This document shows, in pieces, positions 24,078 through 33,490 of a stretch of 62,199 bases of DNA (the stretch's first letter is position 1; each line of letters opens with the position of its first letter). Location of the stretch: assembly GCA_964356335.1 (NCBI GenBank), contig CAYHHI010000018.1:1-62199 (forward strand), in the 5' to 3' direction. The stretch is from CAYHHI01 sp964356335 (lineage in GTDB: Bacteria > Arandabacterota > Arandabacteria > Arandabacterales > Arandabacteraceae). Made by a program: the position numbers and the translations under genes. The notes beneath the pieces are model-generated. The model was not told the origin of the DNA, did not search any database, and worked only from the letters and a program-made list of their open reading frames with translations.

Positions 24078-24662
24078 CTAAATACGATACCGCATGATAA
24101 CTTTGGCCTCGGATGGACGAGCGCACTCGACAAATCCGACTCGTTTAAACATAACGGGCACACCCATATAGCTTGATATGAGGGCCAGTCTCTTTCCGCG
24201 CGGGCGCGTCGGATAGGCCTCTACCACTTTCCCCCCGTGGGTTCTAGCGTAATCCACAGCACCACGGATGATCGCTTCTGCGATACCCATCCGTCGGTAC
24301 CCTCGCGCTATGAAGAGACAGACAATCGACCAGACAGGCCTGTCATCGAGCCTTTTCAAGACAGGTGAGCGCTCGAGCGATAGGTACTTCTCTCTTGGAG
24401 CCACCGAGCACCAACCAACCGGCTTGCCCCCGGAGTAGGCCAGGATCCCCGGTACCTCACGTGACTCGACAATCGCCTTCATAGCCCGGCGGTTGCTTTC
24501 GCCCTGACCCTCTGTAAACTCGCTGCGCGTGAGCCTCCAATACATGCACCAGCAGCCCGCGCAAGCACCCCGCGGGCCGAACAACTCTTCAAAATCGGCC
24601 CAACGGTTCTTGGTGAGCGGCAGGAACTTCAGAGTTGCTTGGCTGTCAGATTTGGAAACCAT
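24078..24662 (-). CDS. GNAT-family N-acetyltransferase
   Basis: A 194-residue acetyltransferase. The start at 24662 has GGGGGAGGAG just upstream; an in-frame ATG at 24704 is less supported. An unusual cysteine-rich stretch near the N-terminus (CAGCWCMYWRL, about residues 36-46) is followed by an Arg-rich helix. The acetyl-CoA loop reads ARGYRRMGIAEAII, and the end (MGVPVMFKRVGFVE) is the standard GNAT motif B. This C-x-x-C-W-C-M-Y-W form occurs in a conserved environmental subfamily whose substrate I do not know. It is divergent from the membrane protein gene at 24858. Confidence 0.87.
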   Translation of the reverse strand: MVSKSDSQATLKFLPLTKNRWADFEELFGPRGACAGCWCMYWRLTRSEFTEGQGESNRRAMKAIVESREVPGILAYSGGKPVGWCSVAPREKYLSLERSPVLKRLDDRPVWSIVCLFIARGYRRMGIAEAIIRGAVDYARTHGGKVVEAYPTRPRGKRLALISSYMGVPVMFKRVGFVECARPSEAKVIMRYRI

Positions 24663-24857
24663 GTGGCTCCTCCCCCAGTACAATACGCGTTGCCCGGACA
24701 CCATTATTATACAGGGCTCGCACGGAAAGAAGATACTGGGAAGAAGCGGCGCGGTAGCGTCCCGGCAGTAGGGGAATCAGGAAACCGTGGGGAGCCAACA
24801 GGCCCCCGGTGCGAGCACGCCCTTGAAATCGCTCGCGGGAGAATATAGAGTGGGGCT

Positions 24858-26636
24858 GTGAATTCCGAGAAGACTATAACCATAGGCGCGCTCCTCGTCT
24901 TCTACGCGATTGCATTCATCGTCTTCACCTATCCCCTTATACTGGATTTCGGATCGTGCTTCATATCCGACAGCAAAGACGGCTGCGTCTTCCCCTGGAA
25001 CATCTACAACTTCAGAGACAACCTCCTCCACTCCAAGAACCCCTTCTTCACAGATAAGATATTCTATCCTGTCGGCAGTTCTCTCGTGCTGCATGTCTAT
25101 GCACCTGTGAGCGGCGTGGTCGGCCTGCTCTTCAGCAATCCTGTCTTCGCCCTGAACCTCACCGTGCTCCTGAGTTTCATCTTCTCGGGTCTTGGCGCAT
25201 ACATGCTCTGCAATTCCTATGTGGAGAACCGTCTTTTATCGGCACTGGCCGGTTTCATCTATGCATACTGTCCGTACAAGCTTCTGCATCTTTACGGGCA
25301 CTACGATCTTATGCTTTCCGCGACCATTCCCTTCTTCATCCTTTTCTTCGTGAAATCGTTCACGTGGGATTGTGGCGAGAAGCACCGCAGATTTGCTAAG
25401 CCACGCATCGTGAATCAGAGGAGTCTTGGGCTTGCGATTGTCTTTTTCGTCATCACTTTCTTCTCCTGCTATTATTACACTTACTACCTCATCATCTTTG
25501 TCATGCTCTACCTGTTTTACTACGGTCGCCGGCTCCACGATGTCAATCTCTTTACCAGGAATAAATCGGTGTATGCCCTTCTCATCATTGTTGCATCTAC
25601 GCTGGCGGTTGGTGCCCTTCACTTCTTGACCGGGCTCGACAGGACGGGGCCCACGCGCATCGGACTGGGCAGCAGCACCGATCTGGTCGCCTTTTTCGTT
25701 CCCTCCGCCCACAGCAGGTTCCTGGCATCCGATGCGGTGAAGTACCTCAGACTCAATGTGATCAGAACCAATCAGGTTGAGAGCACGGTATATGTTGGAT
25801 ACGCGATTCTGGTCTTTGCACTTGCCTACTTCATCACGCACCAGCCACGCAGGGAAACTCCCAGAACCAAGATGCTTTCCTTTATGACGGCGGCTTACCT
25901 GGTGTTCGCCACACCGATAGTCCTGGTTGCAGACCGAATAATGTGCGCCTTTCCCACCGCCCTCATACACTACATGCCCTTCGTAAAAAATTTCAGGGTG
26001 CCGTACAGATTCAACATAATGCTAATGCTCTTCCTGCCGATGCTCGGGTGCCTCTTCCTGAAAAGATACGTGCTGCCGCGCTTTCCGAAGAGCCTCCACT
26101 TCATCTTGGTGTCCGCTCTGGTCTTTCTACTCTTCATCGAATATATGCCGACACCTTATCCCATGGTCTGCCGGCGCGACGTGCCTAGGGTTTACACCCA
26201 TCTTGCGGCGAAGGAAGATGGTGTCCTCCTCGAGATTCCTTTCGGCCTCCGAGACGGCTTCAGGATGATTGGAGACGAGAGGACGAGCCAGATGTATTAC
26301 CAGACCATTCATCACAAGAAAATCCTTGGCGGGCTCGTGTCCAGGCCGAGCAAGCACATATTCGAGTACTTCCAGAGTCAGCCGGTTGTCTCAGACATCC
26401 TCAGGATGGAGGAAGACCAATCGTGGAAGCCAGCCGCATATGGAGAGGCCCAGGTGGTCGATTTCCTCGAGACGTTTGCCGTCCGGTACATCATCATCTA
26501 CCCGGAGTATCGAGGCAGCAGTCTTGAGGAGTATCTCGAGACAACCTTCTCCCAGCACATCGTCGGAAGCGTTGACATCGACCGATTTGCTTTGTTGACT
26601 CTTGCGCCGCCGAGGGCGCAGAGGGCAACACAGTAG
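24858..26636 (+). CDS. Polytopic membrane protein, GT-C glycosyltransferase-like
   Basis: A 592-residue protein starting with GTG at 24858 (weak GGGG site). About eleven to twelve membrane helices occupy residues 8-430, and a soluble domain of about 160 residues follows. The first large loop has acidic and aromatic residues (DSKDGCVFPWNIYNF) at the place where GT-C enzymes keep their catalytic acid, and HLYGHYDLMLSATIPFF lies in a later helix pair. The same arrangement recurs in the protein at 40524 (GHITAHIGVGHSMWSG), so they are probably related. I infer sugar transfer from a polyprenyl-phosphate donor; the acceptor is not known. The soluble tail has no recognised motif. Confidence 0.68.
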   Translation: MNSEKTITIGALLVFYAIAFIVFTYPLILDFGSCFISDSKDGCVFPWNIYNFRDNLLHSKNPFFTDKIFYPVGSSLVLHVYAPVSGVVGLLFSNPVFALNLTVLLSFIFSGLGAYMLCNSYVENRLLSALAGFIYAYCPYKLLHLYGHYDLMLSATIPFFILFFVKSFTWDCGEKHRRFAKPRIVNQRSLGLAIVFFVITFFSCYYYTYYLIIFVMLYLFYYGRRLHDVNLFTRNKSVYALLIIVASTLAVGALHFLTGLDRTGPTRIGLGSSTDLVAFFVPSAHSRFLASDAVKYLRLNVIRTNQVESTVYVGYAILVFALAYFITHQPRRETPRTKMLSFMTAAYLVFATPIVLVADRIMCAFPTALIHYMPFVKNFRVPYRFNIMLMLFLPMLGCLFLKRYVLPRFPKSLHFILVSALVFLLFIEYMPTPYPMVCRRDVPRVYTHLAAKEDGVLLEIPFGLRDGFRMIGDERTSQMYYQTIHHKKILGGLVSRPSKHIFEYFQSQPVVSDILRMEEDQSWKPAAYGEAQVVDFLETFAVRYIIIYPEYRGSSLEEYLETTFSQHIVGSVDIDRFALLTLAPPRAQRATQ

Positions 26637-26822
26637 AACCTCGCGCCCAATCTTAGCGTTCTCAATCCACAGCCTCTCCCGTGGGAGCAAGCAGGCGGGC
26701 TATGCAGATCGAGATTCTCGGTAAGGAACTCCGGAATAGGGCTTGACCGCCCCTCTTCTCCCCGGATCGTACCCGCCCACAGGCACCCATCACCAGCCAT
26801 CTTGGAACTGCCGAGATACCCC

Positions 26823-26851
26823 TTGAAAACAGGATCGGTTCAAGGTATAAG
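26823..26851 (+). promoter_or_regulatory. Sigma-70-like promoter for the TPR-DUF2271 gene
   Basis: TTGAAA (26823-26828) and TATAAG (26846-26851) are 17 bases apart, with the ATG 49 bases further on. Confidence 0.55.
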
Positions 26852-26899
26852 TCTCAAGCATCTATAACAAGAGGGCCCAGAGCCCTCGAGGAGGAAGCC

Positions 26900-28546
26900 A
26901 TGAGAACCGGAATGCGATCCTTATTGATATGCCTGGTGCTCCTTGTTGCTACGGCATCTGCGTGCACTGTGTCGGCCAAGCCGCTTGACGAATACATCCG
27001 CGAGGCGACGAAATACCAGCAGTCCGGGGACCTCGCGCAGGCTGTCAGCGTGATGGAAGCCGCCGCAACGGAATACCCCGATAATCCCAACGTCTATGCC
27101 TATCTTGGGTTCTACAAGGGAATGCAGGCTGGAGCAACGCAAAACTTCATGGAGGCAGGAAGGTTGAGCAGCGAATCATTCGCCCTGCTGGACAAAGGCG
27201 TTGCCCTTGATTCTCTCAATGTTACAGCGCGTTTTTACAGGGGCCTCATGGGAGTGAAGGTGCCGGAGTTCCTGGGGAGATTGGATGGAGCGATAAGAGA
27301 CCTGGAGCTGGTGGTGATTATGCAAGAGGACTTTCCTGAGATGGTGTCCGCGGAGACGATAGTCAGCACCTATGAACTCCTCGGGGAAGCCTACCACAAG
27401 AAGGGTGAAAGCGAGAAGGCAATGGCCGCGTGGCGGCAAGTGATCGCACGCGCACCTGACTCCGACGCCGCAAGATCCGCCGAGGAAGCTATCGCGAAGG
27501 TGTCGGCTGCGCCCAAGGCCCAGGTGGAAGCACCGGTCGCTGCCCGTGCCGGCGGGTCCATGGCACAACCTGAAGAATCCACCGACATCACAGCCCTCAT
27601 GCAGCAGGCAGAGTCCTCAATAGATAAGGGTGACTATGTCGCTGCAGAGAAAGTGTTGAGACAGGTGATCAGCATTGACTCGGCCAATGCCAGAGCCTAT
27701 AAGATGCTCGGCAGCGTGCTCGCCTTTTCCGACAGAGGCTATGACGAGCGCATCGCCAAGGACACCACTCTGCGCACGAACCTTGCCTTCGAAGCCATGA
27801 AGCATCTCGACAAGGCCGTGAGTCTCGCTCCCGATGACATCGAAGCCCGACTGCTGAGAGGCATAATGGGGGTGAGCTTCCCCTTCTTTGTCGGCAAACT
27901 CGACCAGGGACTCGAAGACCTCCAGGCAGTTGTGAACAGCAATGCCCCAGCGCCCATGAAGGCCCAGGCCAGATACTGGCTCGGCTTTGGATATCAAAAG
28001 AAGGGCATGAGTTTCTGGACTCAGATTGTCAATGACAATCCCGATCAGGAGACGGTCAGAATGGCCCTGAGTGGAATGCGCCCTCGCGTCGAACACTTCG
28101 ACCGTTCCAAATATCCGGGCTCTATCGTGGTGGTGGACTTTGTCCTTGGATTCCGCGATGAACTCGAGCCCCAGACCGCGGTATGGGTTGAGACCGAGCA
28201 AGGGGAGTTCGTCCGGACACTTTACGTATCCGGCTTCAGCGGACACGCCAGGGGCGTGCAGATCGTCCTCCCTGAATACGCAAAGACGTCTAAGTTCGCA
28301 GATGCCGACGCCGTCACAGGAGCGAGCATAGACCTCGGCCACCACATCTATGTCTGGGACTTGAAGGATTCCTCGGGCAGGACCGCAAAGCCCGGCGAAT
28401 ACGTAATCAAAGTCGAGACTACCTACTGGCCCAGCATGAAGTACCAGCTCACATCTGCAACCATCGGAATAGGCACGCAGGAAGATCGCAAGGTGGTCGA
28501 AGAAGGCGATTACATTCCTTACCTTGAGGCGAGGTACTTGCCATAG
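26900..28546 (+). CDS. Secreted TPR protein with C-terminal DUF2271-like domain
   Basis: A 548-residue protein. The signal peptide runs to about residue 27 and GAGGAGG lies just before the start. There are two similar TPR-rich halves (about residues 30-195 and 235-385). Both contain the unusual pair of a long helix, LDKGVALDSLNVTARFYRGL or LDKAVSLAPDDIEARLLRGI, then MGV, a hydrophobic patch (VPEFLGRLD or FPFFVGKLD) and a D/G-L-E-D/L-L repeat, so the protein arose by internal duplication. The C-terminal 135 residues match the DUF2271 pattern: FVRTLYVSGF, AVTGASIDLGHHIYVWD, GEYVIKVETTY. DUF2271 is a periplasmic domain of unknown role. A Pro/Ala linker joins the halves near 200-230. Confidence 0.82.
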   Translation: MRTGMRSLLICLVLLVATASACTVSAKPLDEYIREATKYQQSGDLAQAVSVMEAAATEYPDNPNVYAYLGFYKGMQAGATQNFMEAGRLSSESFALLDKGVALDSLNVTARFYRGLMGVKVPEFLGRLDGAIRDLELVVIMQEDFPEMVSAETIVSTYELLGEAYHKKGESEKAMAAWRQVIARAPDSDAARSAEEAIAKVSAAPKAQVEAPVAARAGGSMAQPEESTDITALMQQAESSIDKGDYVAAEKVLRQVISIDSANARAYKMLGSVLAFSDRGYDERIAKDTTLRTNLAFEAMKHLDKAVSLAPDDIEARLLRGIMGVSFPFFVGKLDQGLEDLQAVVNSNAPAPMKAQARYWLGFGYQKKGMSFWTQIVNDNPDQETVRMALSGMRPRVEHFDRSKYPGSIVVVDFVLGFRDELEPQTAVWVETEQGEFVRTLYVSGFSGHARGVQIVLPEYAKTSKFADADAVTGASIDLGHHIYVWDLKDSSGRTAKPGEYVIKVETTYWPSMKYQLTSATIGIGTQEDRKVVEEGDYIPYLEARYLP

Positions 28547-28617
28547 GCGCTCGATACTGGCCGCACCGCGCGATTGCTCCGGAGCGACCAAGGGGTACTA
28601 TCGGGAGGTGAGGGGAT

Positions 28618-31600
28618 TCACTTCGTCTCGAGTTCGCGCAGCAGGACTTGAGCCTTGTCGGTGTACTCATCCTCGCGCCCCAATCCTATCAGGCGTTCGA
28701 ACACCTCTTTCGCCTCTTCCGGATTGGCCGACGTGAGCTCTACAAGCCCCAGGCGAAGAAGGGCTTCGCTGTTCCCCGGCTCTAGACGAACGGCCTTCTT
28801 GAGAGCCTTTCGTGCATCACGGAAGTCTCCCATGCTGTAGTAGACCCAACCTAGCGTGTTTTGGTAGGAAGCCTTCTGCGTCCCGGAGGCAGCTATCTTT
28901 GCCAGGTTGAGCGCGGCATCGAGCCTCTCATTCCTCGTGACATAGACTCTGGCCAGACCATTAGCCGCTTCCGCATCGCCGGGGTAGAGCTCAAGCACCT
29001 TCTCGTACAGGGATATGGCCGCCCCAACATCTCCGGCACCGAGGTAGAGCTTGGCAAGATTGTATGAGCTTGATCGGTTGAACGTATTCTTCTTGAGTGA
29101 CAATTCATAGAACTGCCGGGCCTTCTGGTAATCGCCCTTTCGCATGGCGCAGAACGCCAGGCCGTCATAGCCGACCCATGAACGAGGGTAATCAGGTTCT
29201 ACTGCAGCCTTGCCATAATTCTCAGCTGCCGCGTCGTAGTCGCCTCTTGCAGCCAGCGACTGGGCAAGCGTCAGGTGCCTTTCGGTATAGGCCCAAAGCA
29301 CGTAAGGATCCCTTGGGGCCAGAGCGAATGCTGCATCATAAAGAGCGATAGCATTCGCCGCCTTTCCGCTCAGGAACTCAAGCGTTCCTGTGAGGGCCTT
29401 CCTCCTTGCTTCTATCTGAATGCGAGCCCTCTCCGCGATCTGGCTATCCATACGTTCGAGAGGCGGTGTCTCCATTGCGGCGAGGAAATTCGAGAGATGG
29501 ATGACATTCGTGGTCTGAAAGACCTTCTTGGCAATAGAGTACTCAAGCATCATATTGTCATCGGTATGGAGCTGCTTCTCGCGTTGGGAATAGCGCTCCA
29601 AGCCATCCGTTCCCCAGACATAACAGCTCAGAACGTCCGTGATGTCATTGATCCAGACACGTTTGAGATCGGAAGCAATGGCCGGGGTCCTAATCGTAGC
29701 CGCGAGACGGTCGTCGAAGGACAAGGGGGCCAGGGAGCCCAGGAAAATCACGTCGACCTCATTTGCCATCCACATGGAAGCATAGGGGAAGACGGAGAGG
29801 AAAGTCTTCACCATAGATCTCAAGTCGCCGTCCCCCATATAGTATGTCTCGAACCAGACGCAGATGATGCCATTGGGTTTGAGCCTGCGCTTGGCCATCT
29901 CGAGGTATTCTTTTGTGAAAAGGTCTCCAACCCCGGCAATCCAGGGATTTGTTGGCTGGCTTATAATCACATCGTATTTCTTCTTGGTGAGCAGGATATG
30001 ATTCCTCCCATCCCCAACGATAAGGTGGAGCCGCGGATCAGCCAAGCAGTTGGAGGTGTACGCATCAAAGTATCGAGCTGCTTTCACGACGTTCTCCAGT
30101 AGCTCCACACACTCTATCGATTTGCAGGGATATCTCTCGGCGGCGCCAAGGCTCATCCCGCATCCGAGCCCAATGACCAATACTGTATCCGGCCGGGGAT
30201 GAAAGAGGAGAGGCAGATGCGAGATCATTGTCTGCGTTGTCATATCGGTGATGCCTGTCGAAGCATCGGCCTTACCATCGATCGCAAGCGAGAGCTCATC
30301 CTGAAATTTCTCGACGCTGACAGTTGCACCGGGGCCATCGTCATAGAAGAGGAGCCTCTTTTCCTTCAGGTTTTCCTTGAGGCGTTCGGTGGTCCTGTAC
30401 ATCTGGGCATATCTGTACACCGCGCTGGTCATGAGCATTGCATCCCACCGAGGCGGGAAGGCAAAGGCGATCACAGCCAATACCAGAGCGGAGGCAGCTA
30501 CAGCCAAGCGCCTCAGGCCGCGCAATTCCGCCACCGTCACCAACAGGGCTATGCCTACAGTTAGGTAGATAGCCGAGACCAGTGTCAGAGCGTTTTTGAT
30601 GCCGAGGAATTGGAGAAAGACAAAACTGCCGGCAAACGATCCAAAAATCGATCCGACAGTGTTGAAGGCATATGCGGTTCCCACCTTGCTTCCAACCCTG
30701 GTCAGGTCCCGCACATAGATCCTGGTCACCAGAGGAAACGTTCCACCCATAAGAAAAGTCGGGGCGAGCATTATCAGAAGACAGAAGAGGAACTGCGCCC
30801 ACATCATCTTGCCCCAACTCCAGCCGATATCTTGCCCGACATGCATGTAGAGAAGCGGAAGCTTCCCAAAAGCAACCGAGCCTAAGAAGACGGCGACGCC
30901 GATCGCCGCGACAACAAGACCCAGAACCAGTCCTGGCCGCCGCAGGCGCTGCGCAAGCCTGGCGAATACGGCACTCCCGGCCGCCAGCCCGAGAAGGAAA
31001 GTTCCGAGCATGGCACTGAAGGCGTAGACAGTGGTTCCAATCACGAGGCAGAGAACCCGAGTCCACAAGATTTCGATGGAGAGCGCGGCGAACCCGGTAA
31101 GCATGAAGGCGACGAGAACCACCCTCGCCCGTTTTTGAGATTGGGCCTCGCCGCCCACCCGATCACCGCAAGTATGCCCTGAGGCAGTATCGCGACTGGT
31201 ATCCTTCGTGACAACAGCAGGGAGACTTTCAGGGGCAGGCCCGCGGCTTATCACCATGGCTGCCCCAAAGATCGCGACGTTGAGACCTACACATAACCAT
31301 GTCGTGTGATTGATCCCAAGATTCGGAAGAAGGAGATAGCCCGTCCCAAAGGCGCCGGCCACGGCCCCGAAAGTGTTGACGGCGTAAAGTGCCCCTATCC
31401 GCCGGGCAAGATTCGAAAGATCACCTGCGACGTATTTGCTCAGAACAGGCAAGGTGCCGCCCATCAGGGTCGTCGGTATAAGAAGAACCAGAAAACTCAG
31501 AGCGAATCTCACCAGCGTCAGCAGATGGTATCTCTCCTGAAACGCTGGAGAGATGGCTCCGTAGATGAGGTTAAGCCCGAGGATCACGAATGGAAAAACC

Positions 31601-31863
31601 AGAGCGAAGACACCGATGCCGAGTTCGAGGAAACCATATACGCGGACTGGGTTGCCGCCTCTGTCGATACGCTTGCCAAGTAGATAGCTCCCCAGGGCAA
31701 GCCCGGCCATATATGAGGCAAGCACCGTTGCGACAGCGAACGAGGTTCCGCCGAAGACTCTGACCAAGAGCCGCGTCCATGTGACCTCATACGCAAGCGA
31801 AGTCGCACCCGAGACAACAAATATCGCGTAGATGATGAAGCGGCGAGAAAGTATCGTTCTCAT
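28618..31863 (-). CDS. Membrane spermidine-synthase-like protein with C-terminal TPRs
   Basis: A protein of 1081 residues in three parts. Twelve or more membrane helices (about residues 8-490) begin with VSGATSLAYEVTWTRLLVRVFGG (read in parts), the signature of the fused spermidine-synthase transporter family. A Rossmann methyltransferase-like domain (about 560-740) has VLVIGLGCGMSLGAAE, an acidic strand end (IECVELL), DPRLHLIVGDGRNHI and SQPTNPWIAGVG. The last 290 residues are TPR repeats (DYQKARQFYELSLKKN, DVGAAISLYEKVLELYP). The ATG at 31863 is used; GTG at 31875 with GGGGA upstream is a close alternative. Whether it makes polyamines or another aminopropyl or methyl product cannot be told. 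Confidence 0.83.
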   Translation of the reverse strand: MRTILSRRFIIYAIFVVSGATSLAYEVTWTRLLVRVFGGTSFAVATVLASYMAGLALGSYLLGKRIDRGGNPVRVYGFLELGIGVFALVFPFVILGLNLIYGAISPAFQERYHLLTLVRFALSFLVLLIPTTLMGGTLPVLSKYVAGDLSNLARRIGALYAVNTFGAVAGAFGTGYLLLPNLGINHTTWLCVGLNVAIFGAAMVISRGPAPESLPAVVTKDTSRDTASGHTCGDRVGGEAQSQKRARVVLVAFMLTGFAALSIEILWTRVLCLVIGTTVYAFSAMLGTFLLGLAAGSAVFARLAQRLRRPGLVLGLVVAAIGVAVFLGSVAFGKLPLLYMHVGQDIGWSWGKMMWAQFLFCLLIMLAPTFLMGGTFPLVTRIYVRDLTRVGSKVGTAYAFNTVGSIFGSFAGSFVFLQFLGIKNALTLVSAIYLTVGIALLVTVAELRGLRRLAVAASALVLAVIAFAFPPRWDAMLMTSAVYRYAQMYRTTERLKENLKEKRLLFYDDGPGATVSVEKFQDELSLAIDGKADASTGITDMTTQTMISHLPLLFHPRPDTVLVIGLGCGMSLGAAERYPCKSIECVELLENVVKAARYFDAYTSNCLADPRLHLIVGDGRNHILLTKKKYDVIISQPTNPWIAGVGDLFTKEYLEMAKRRLKPNGIICVWFETYYMGDGDLRSMVKTFLSVFPYASMWMANEVDVIFLGSLAPLSFDDRLAATIRTPAIASDLKRVWINDITDVLSCYVWGTDGLERYSQREKQLHTDDNMMLEYSIAKKVFQTTNVIHLSNFLAAMETPPLERMDSQIAERARIQIEARRKALTGTLEFLSGKAANAIALYDAAFALAPRDPYVLWAYTERHLTLAQSLAARGDYDAAAENYGKAAVEPDYPRSWVGYDGLAFCAMRKGDYQKARQFYELSLKKNTFNRSSSYNLAKLYLGAGDVGAAISLYEKVLELYPGDAEAANGLARVYVTRNERLDAALNLAKIAASGTQKASYQNTLGWVYYSMGDFRDARKALKKAVRLEPGNSEALLRLGLVELTSANPEEAKEVFERLIGLGREDEYTDKAQVLLRELETK

Positions 31864-32039
31864 CCTATCCGTCACCGATCCCCAGCGTGCTGAGATCCCG
31901 TCAGCGGCGCATGGCCACAGGCACCAATCGCTTCTGCCGCGGCCTATGGAGGTTACCATACACGCGGGCGTGGCGCAACAGCGACCCTCACCCTAAACCT
32001 CTTATTGACTGCGCGGCGATCAAAAGTGAGAATGGCAGC

Positions 32040-32714
32040 ATGAGCGGATACTACGTTGACCGGCTGTCGGCACATAGGCTCAGGCGAGTTTATGAAATCG
32101 CGCCTCCGCGGATCCGGCAATATCTTGATGCTGAGGTGAGCCATGTTCTTGAGAGAATTCGCCCGGGCGACACGGTCTTGGAACTGGGTTGCGGCTACGG
32201 GCGAGCGATTCCGCGTTTGGCTTCCCGAGCCGGCCTGGTCATCGGCATAGACACCTCACCGGCCAGTCTCGATCTTGCCCAGGAGATGCTCGGGCCTATT
32301 TCGAATTGCCGTCTTCTCAATATGGATGCCGTGGCACTCGCTTTTCGCGACCATGCATTTGACCTGGTTGTCTGTATCCAGAACGGCATTTCAGCCTTCC
32401 ACGTGGACCCGAAACACTTGATAGGTGAAAGCCTACGGGTGACAAGACCAGGTGGGAAAGTGCTCCTGGCGACATACTCGGACAAATTCTGGGAGCACCG
32501 ACTGAAGTGGTTTGAGATCCAATCCGAGGCTGGGCTTCTTGGTGAACTCGATCTTGCCCGCACCGGCAACGGCGTCATCGCATGCAAGGATGGCTTCACC
32601 GGACGAGCATTTAGCCGCGCGCAACTTCTTTCGTTGACCACGGGGTTCGATGCCAAGACGCAGATTCTAGAGATAGACGAATCGAGTCTATTCTGTGAGA
32701 TACTAGTAAGGTAG
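32040..32714 (+). CDS. SAM-dependent methyltransferase (type 11-like)
   Basis: A 224-residue soluble methyltransferase. The SAM motif I is VLELGCGYGRAIPRL (about residues 44-58), followed by the acidic residue in VIGIDTSPASL, motif II/III around LNMDAVALAFRDHAFDLVVC and the post-motif RVTRPGGKVLLATYS. The ATG at 32040 gives an N-terminus that fits the family (YVDRLSAHRLRRVYEI); its ribosome site is weak, and an upstream in-frame ATG at 31887 would add 51 residues of low quality. The acceptor may be a small molecule. It is divergent from the spermidine-synthase-like gene. Confidence 0.86.
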   Translation: MSGYYVDRLSAHRLRRVYEIAPPRIRQYLDAEVSHVLERIRPGDTVLELGCGYGRAIPRLASRAGLVIGIDTSPASLDLAQEMLGPISNCRLLNMDAVALAFRDHAFDLVVCIQNGISAFHVDPKHLIGESLRVTRPGGKVLLATYSDKFWEHRLKWFEIQSEAGLLGELDLARTGNGVIACKDGFTGRAFSRAQLLSLTTGFDAKTQILEIDESSLFCEILVR

Positions 32715-32855
32715 AGACGGAAGTAGGCTGTCTTGTCTTACTCCCCGCCCACCGCCTTGCTGATCTGCATAACCTTCTGCGGCTTGGGTTCGCTCAGGAC
32801 GGAGATGCACCTCCGGGATTGGCCTGAATCATGCCCGCGAGAGGCCTGCTTCTCA

Positions 32856-33479
32856 TTATACGCTACGGGCCAGATCCTCTATCTTGGCTGCGAGATCTCT
32901 TACGAACGTGGGAGAGCCCGGATCTAGCATGTAGTCTGTGTCGAGTATCACAACCTCCGCCAGAGCCTGGGTGTACTCCTTCAGGCCATAATAGCACTGG
33001 GCCTTGATCAGGTGCAGATCGCGCCAGTTGAAATCCGTGTAATGCACGAACTCGTAGTCCGAATCCTTTGTAAGTGCGGTCGTCGCCGTGTTGATAGCAT
33101 CCTGGAACTGAGGTGGATTGAGATCACGATATACCGGCGCCCGCCCTGCATACGGATCGGCATGGGTCGTGTCCTTCGCGATGCACAGATTGAAATTGAT
33201 CAGAGCCTTCGCAAGTGAGTCCACCTTGGTATTGGCGTACGACCAACCGAGGCCGTTATAGGCATCAGCGTAGTTGGCATCAAGTTGGGTTGCCCTGGTG
33301 AATCTCTCTATGGCCTCCTCGTACTTCCCCTGCACGAACAAGGCCCAGCCCTGATTGGTCAGGTCGGCAGCTGTCTCCGTCGGTTCGCCGCCACCGCCAC
33401 CACCGCCACATCCCACAAGCAGGGTGGTACTACAAAGCCCCGCGATGAAGATGATGCTCAGAATTGTTCTTGTTCGCAT
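32856..33479 (-). CDS. TPR lipoprotein
   Basis: A 207-residue lipoprotein. The start at 33479 follows GGTGGGAG and gives a signal ending in LVGC (Cys24), which is followed by seven glycines as a flexible linker. Three or more TPR units follow (TNQGWALFVQGKYEEAIERF, YADAYNGLGWSYANTKVDSL). The tail has a segment HLIKAQCYYGLKEYTQALAE. TPRs usually scaffold protein complexes; here it would sit at the outer or inner membrane facing the periplasm. It begins 11 bases after the stop of the FN3/FlgD protein gene, so it belongs to that operon and may help secrete or anchor the two repeat proteins. Confidence 0.88.
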   Translation of the reverse strand: MRTRTILSIIFIAGLCSTTLLVGCGGGGGGGEPTETAADLTNQGWALFVQGKYEEAIERFTRATQLDANYADAYNGLGWSYANTKVDSLAKALINFNLCIAKDTTHADPYAGRAPVYRDLNPPQFQDAINTATTALTKDSDYEFVHYTDFNWRDLHLIKAQCYYGLKEYTQALAEVVILDTDYMLDPGSPTFVRDLAAKIEDLARSV

Positions 33480-33490
33480 GCTCCCACCCC

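Noticed and set aside
32715..32855. A short protein-like frame on the minus strand ending SEPKPQKVMQISKAVGGE
   Set aside because: The reading looks slightly protein-like but has no start, no ribosome site and only about 40 codons; too little to call.
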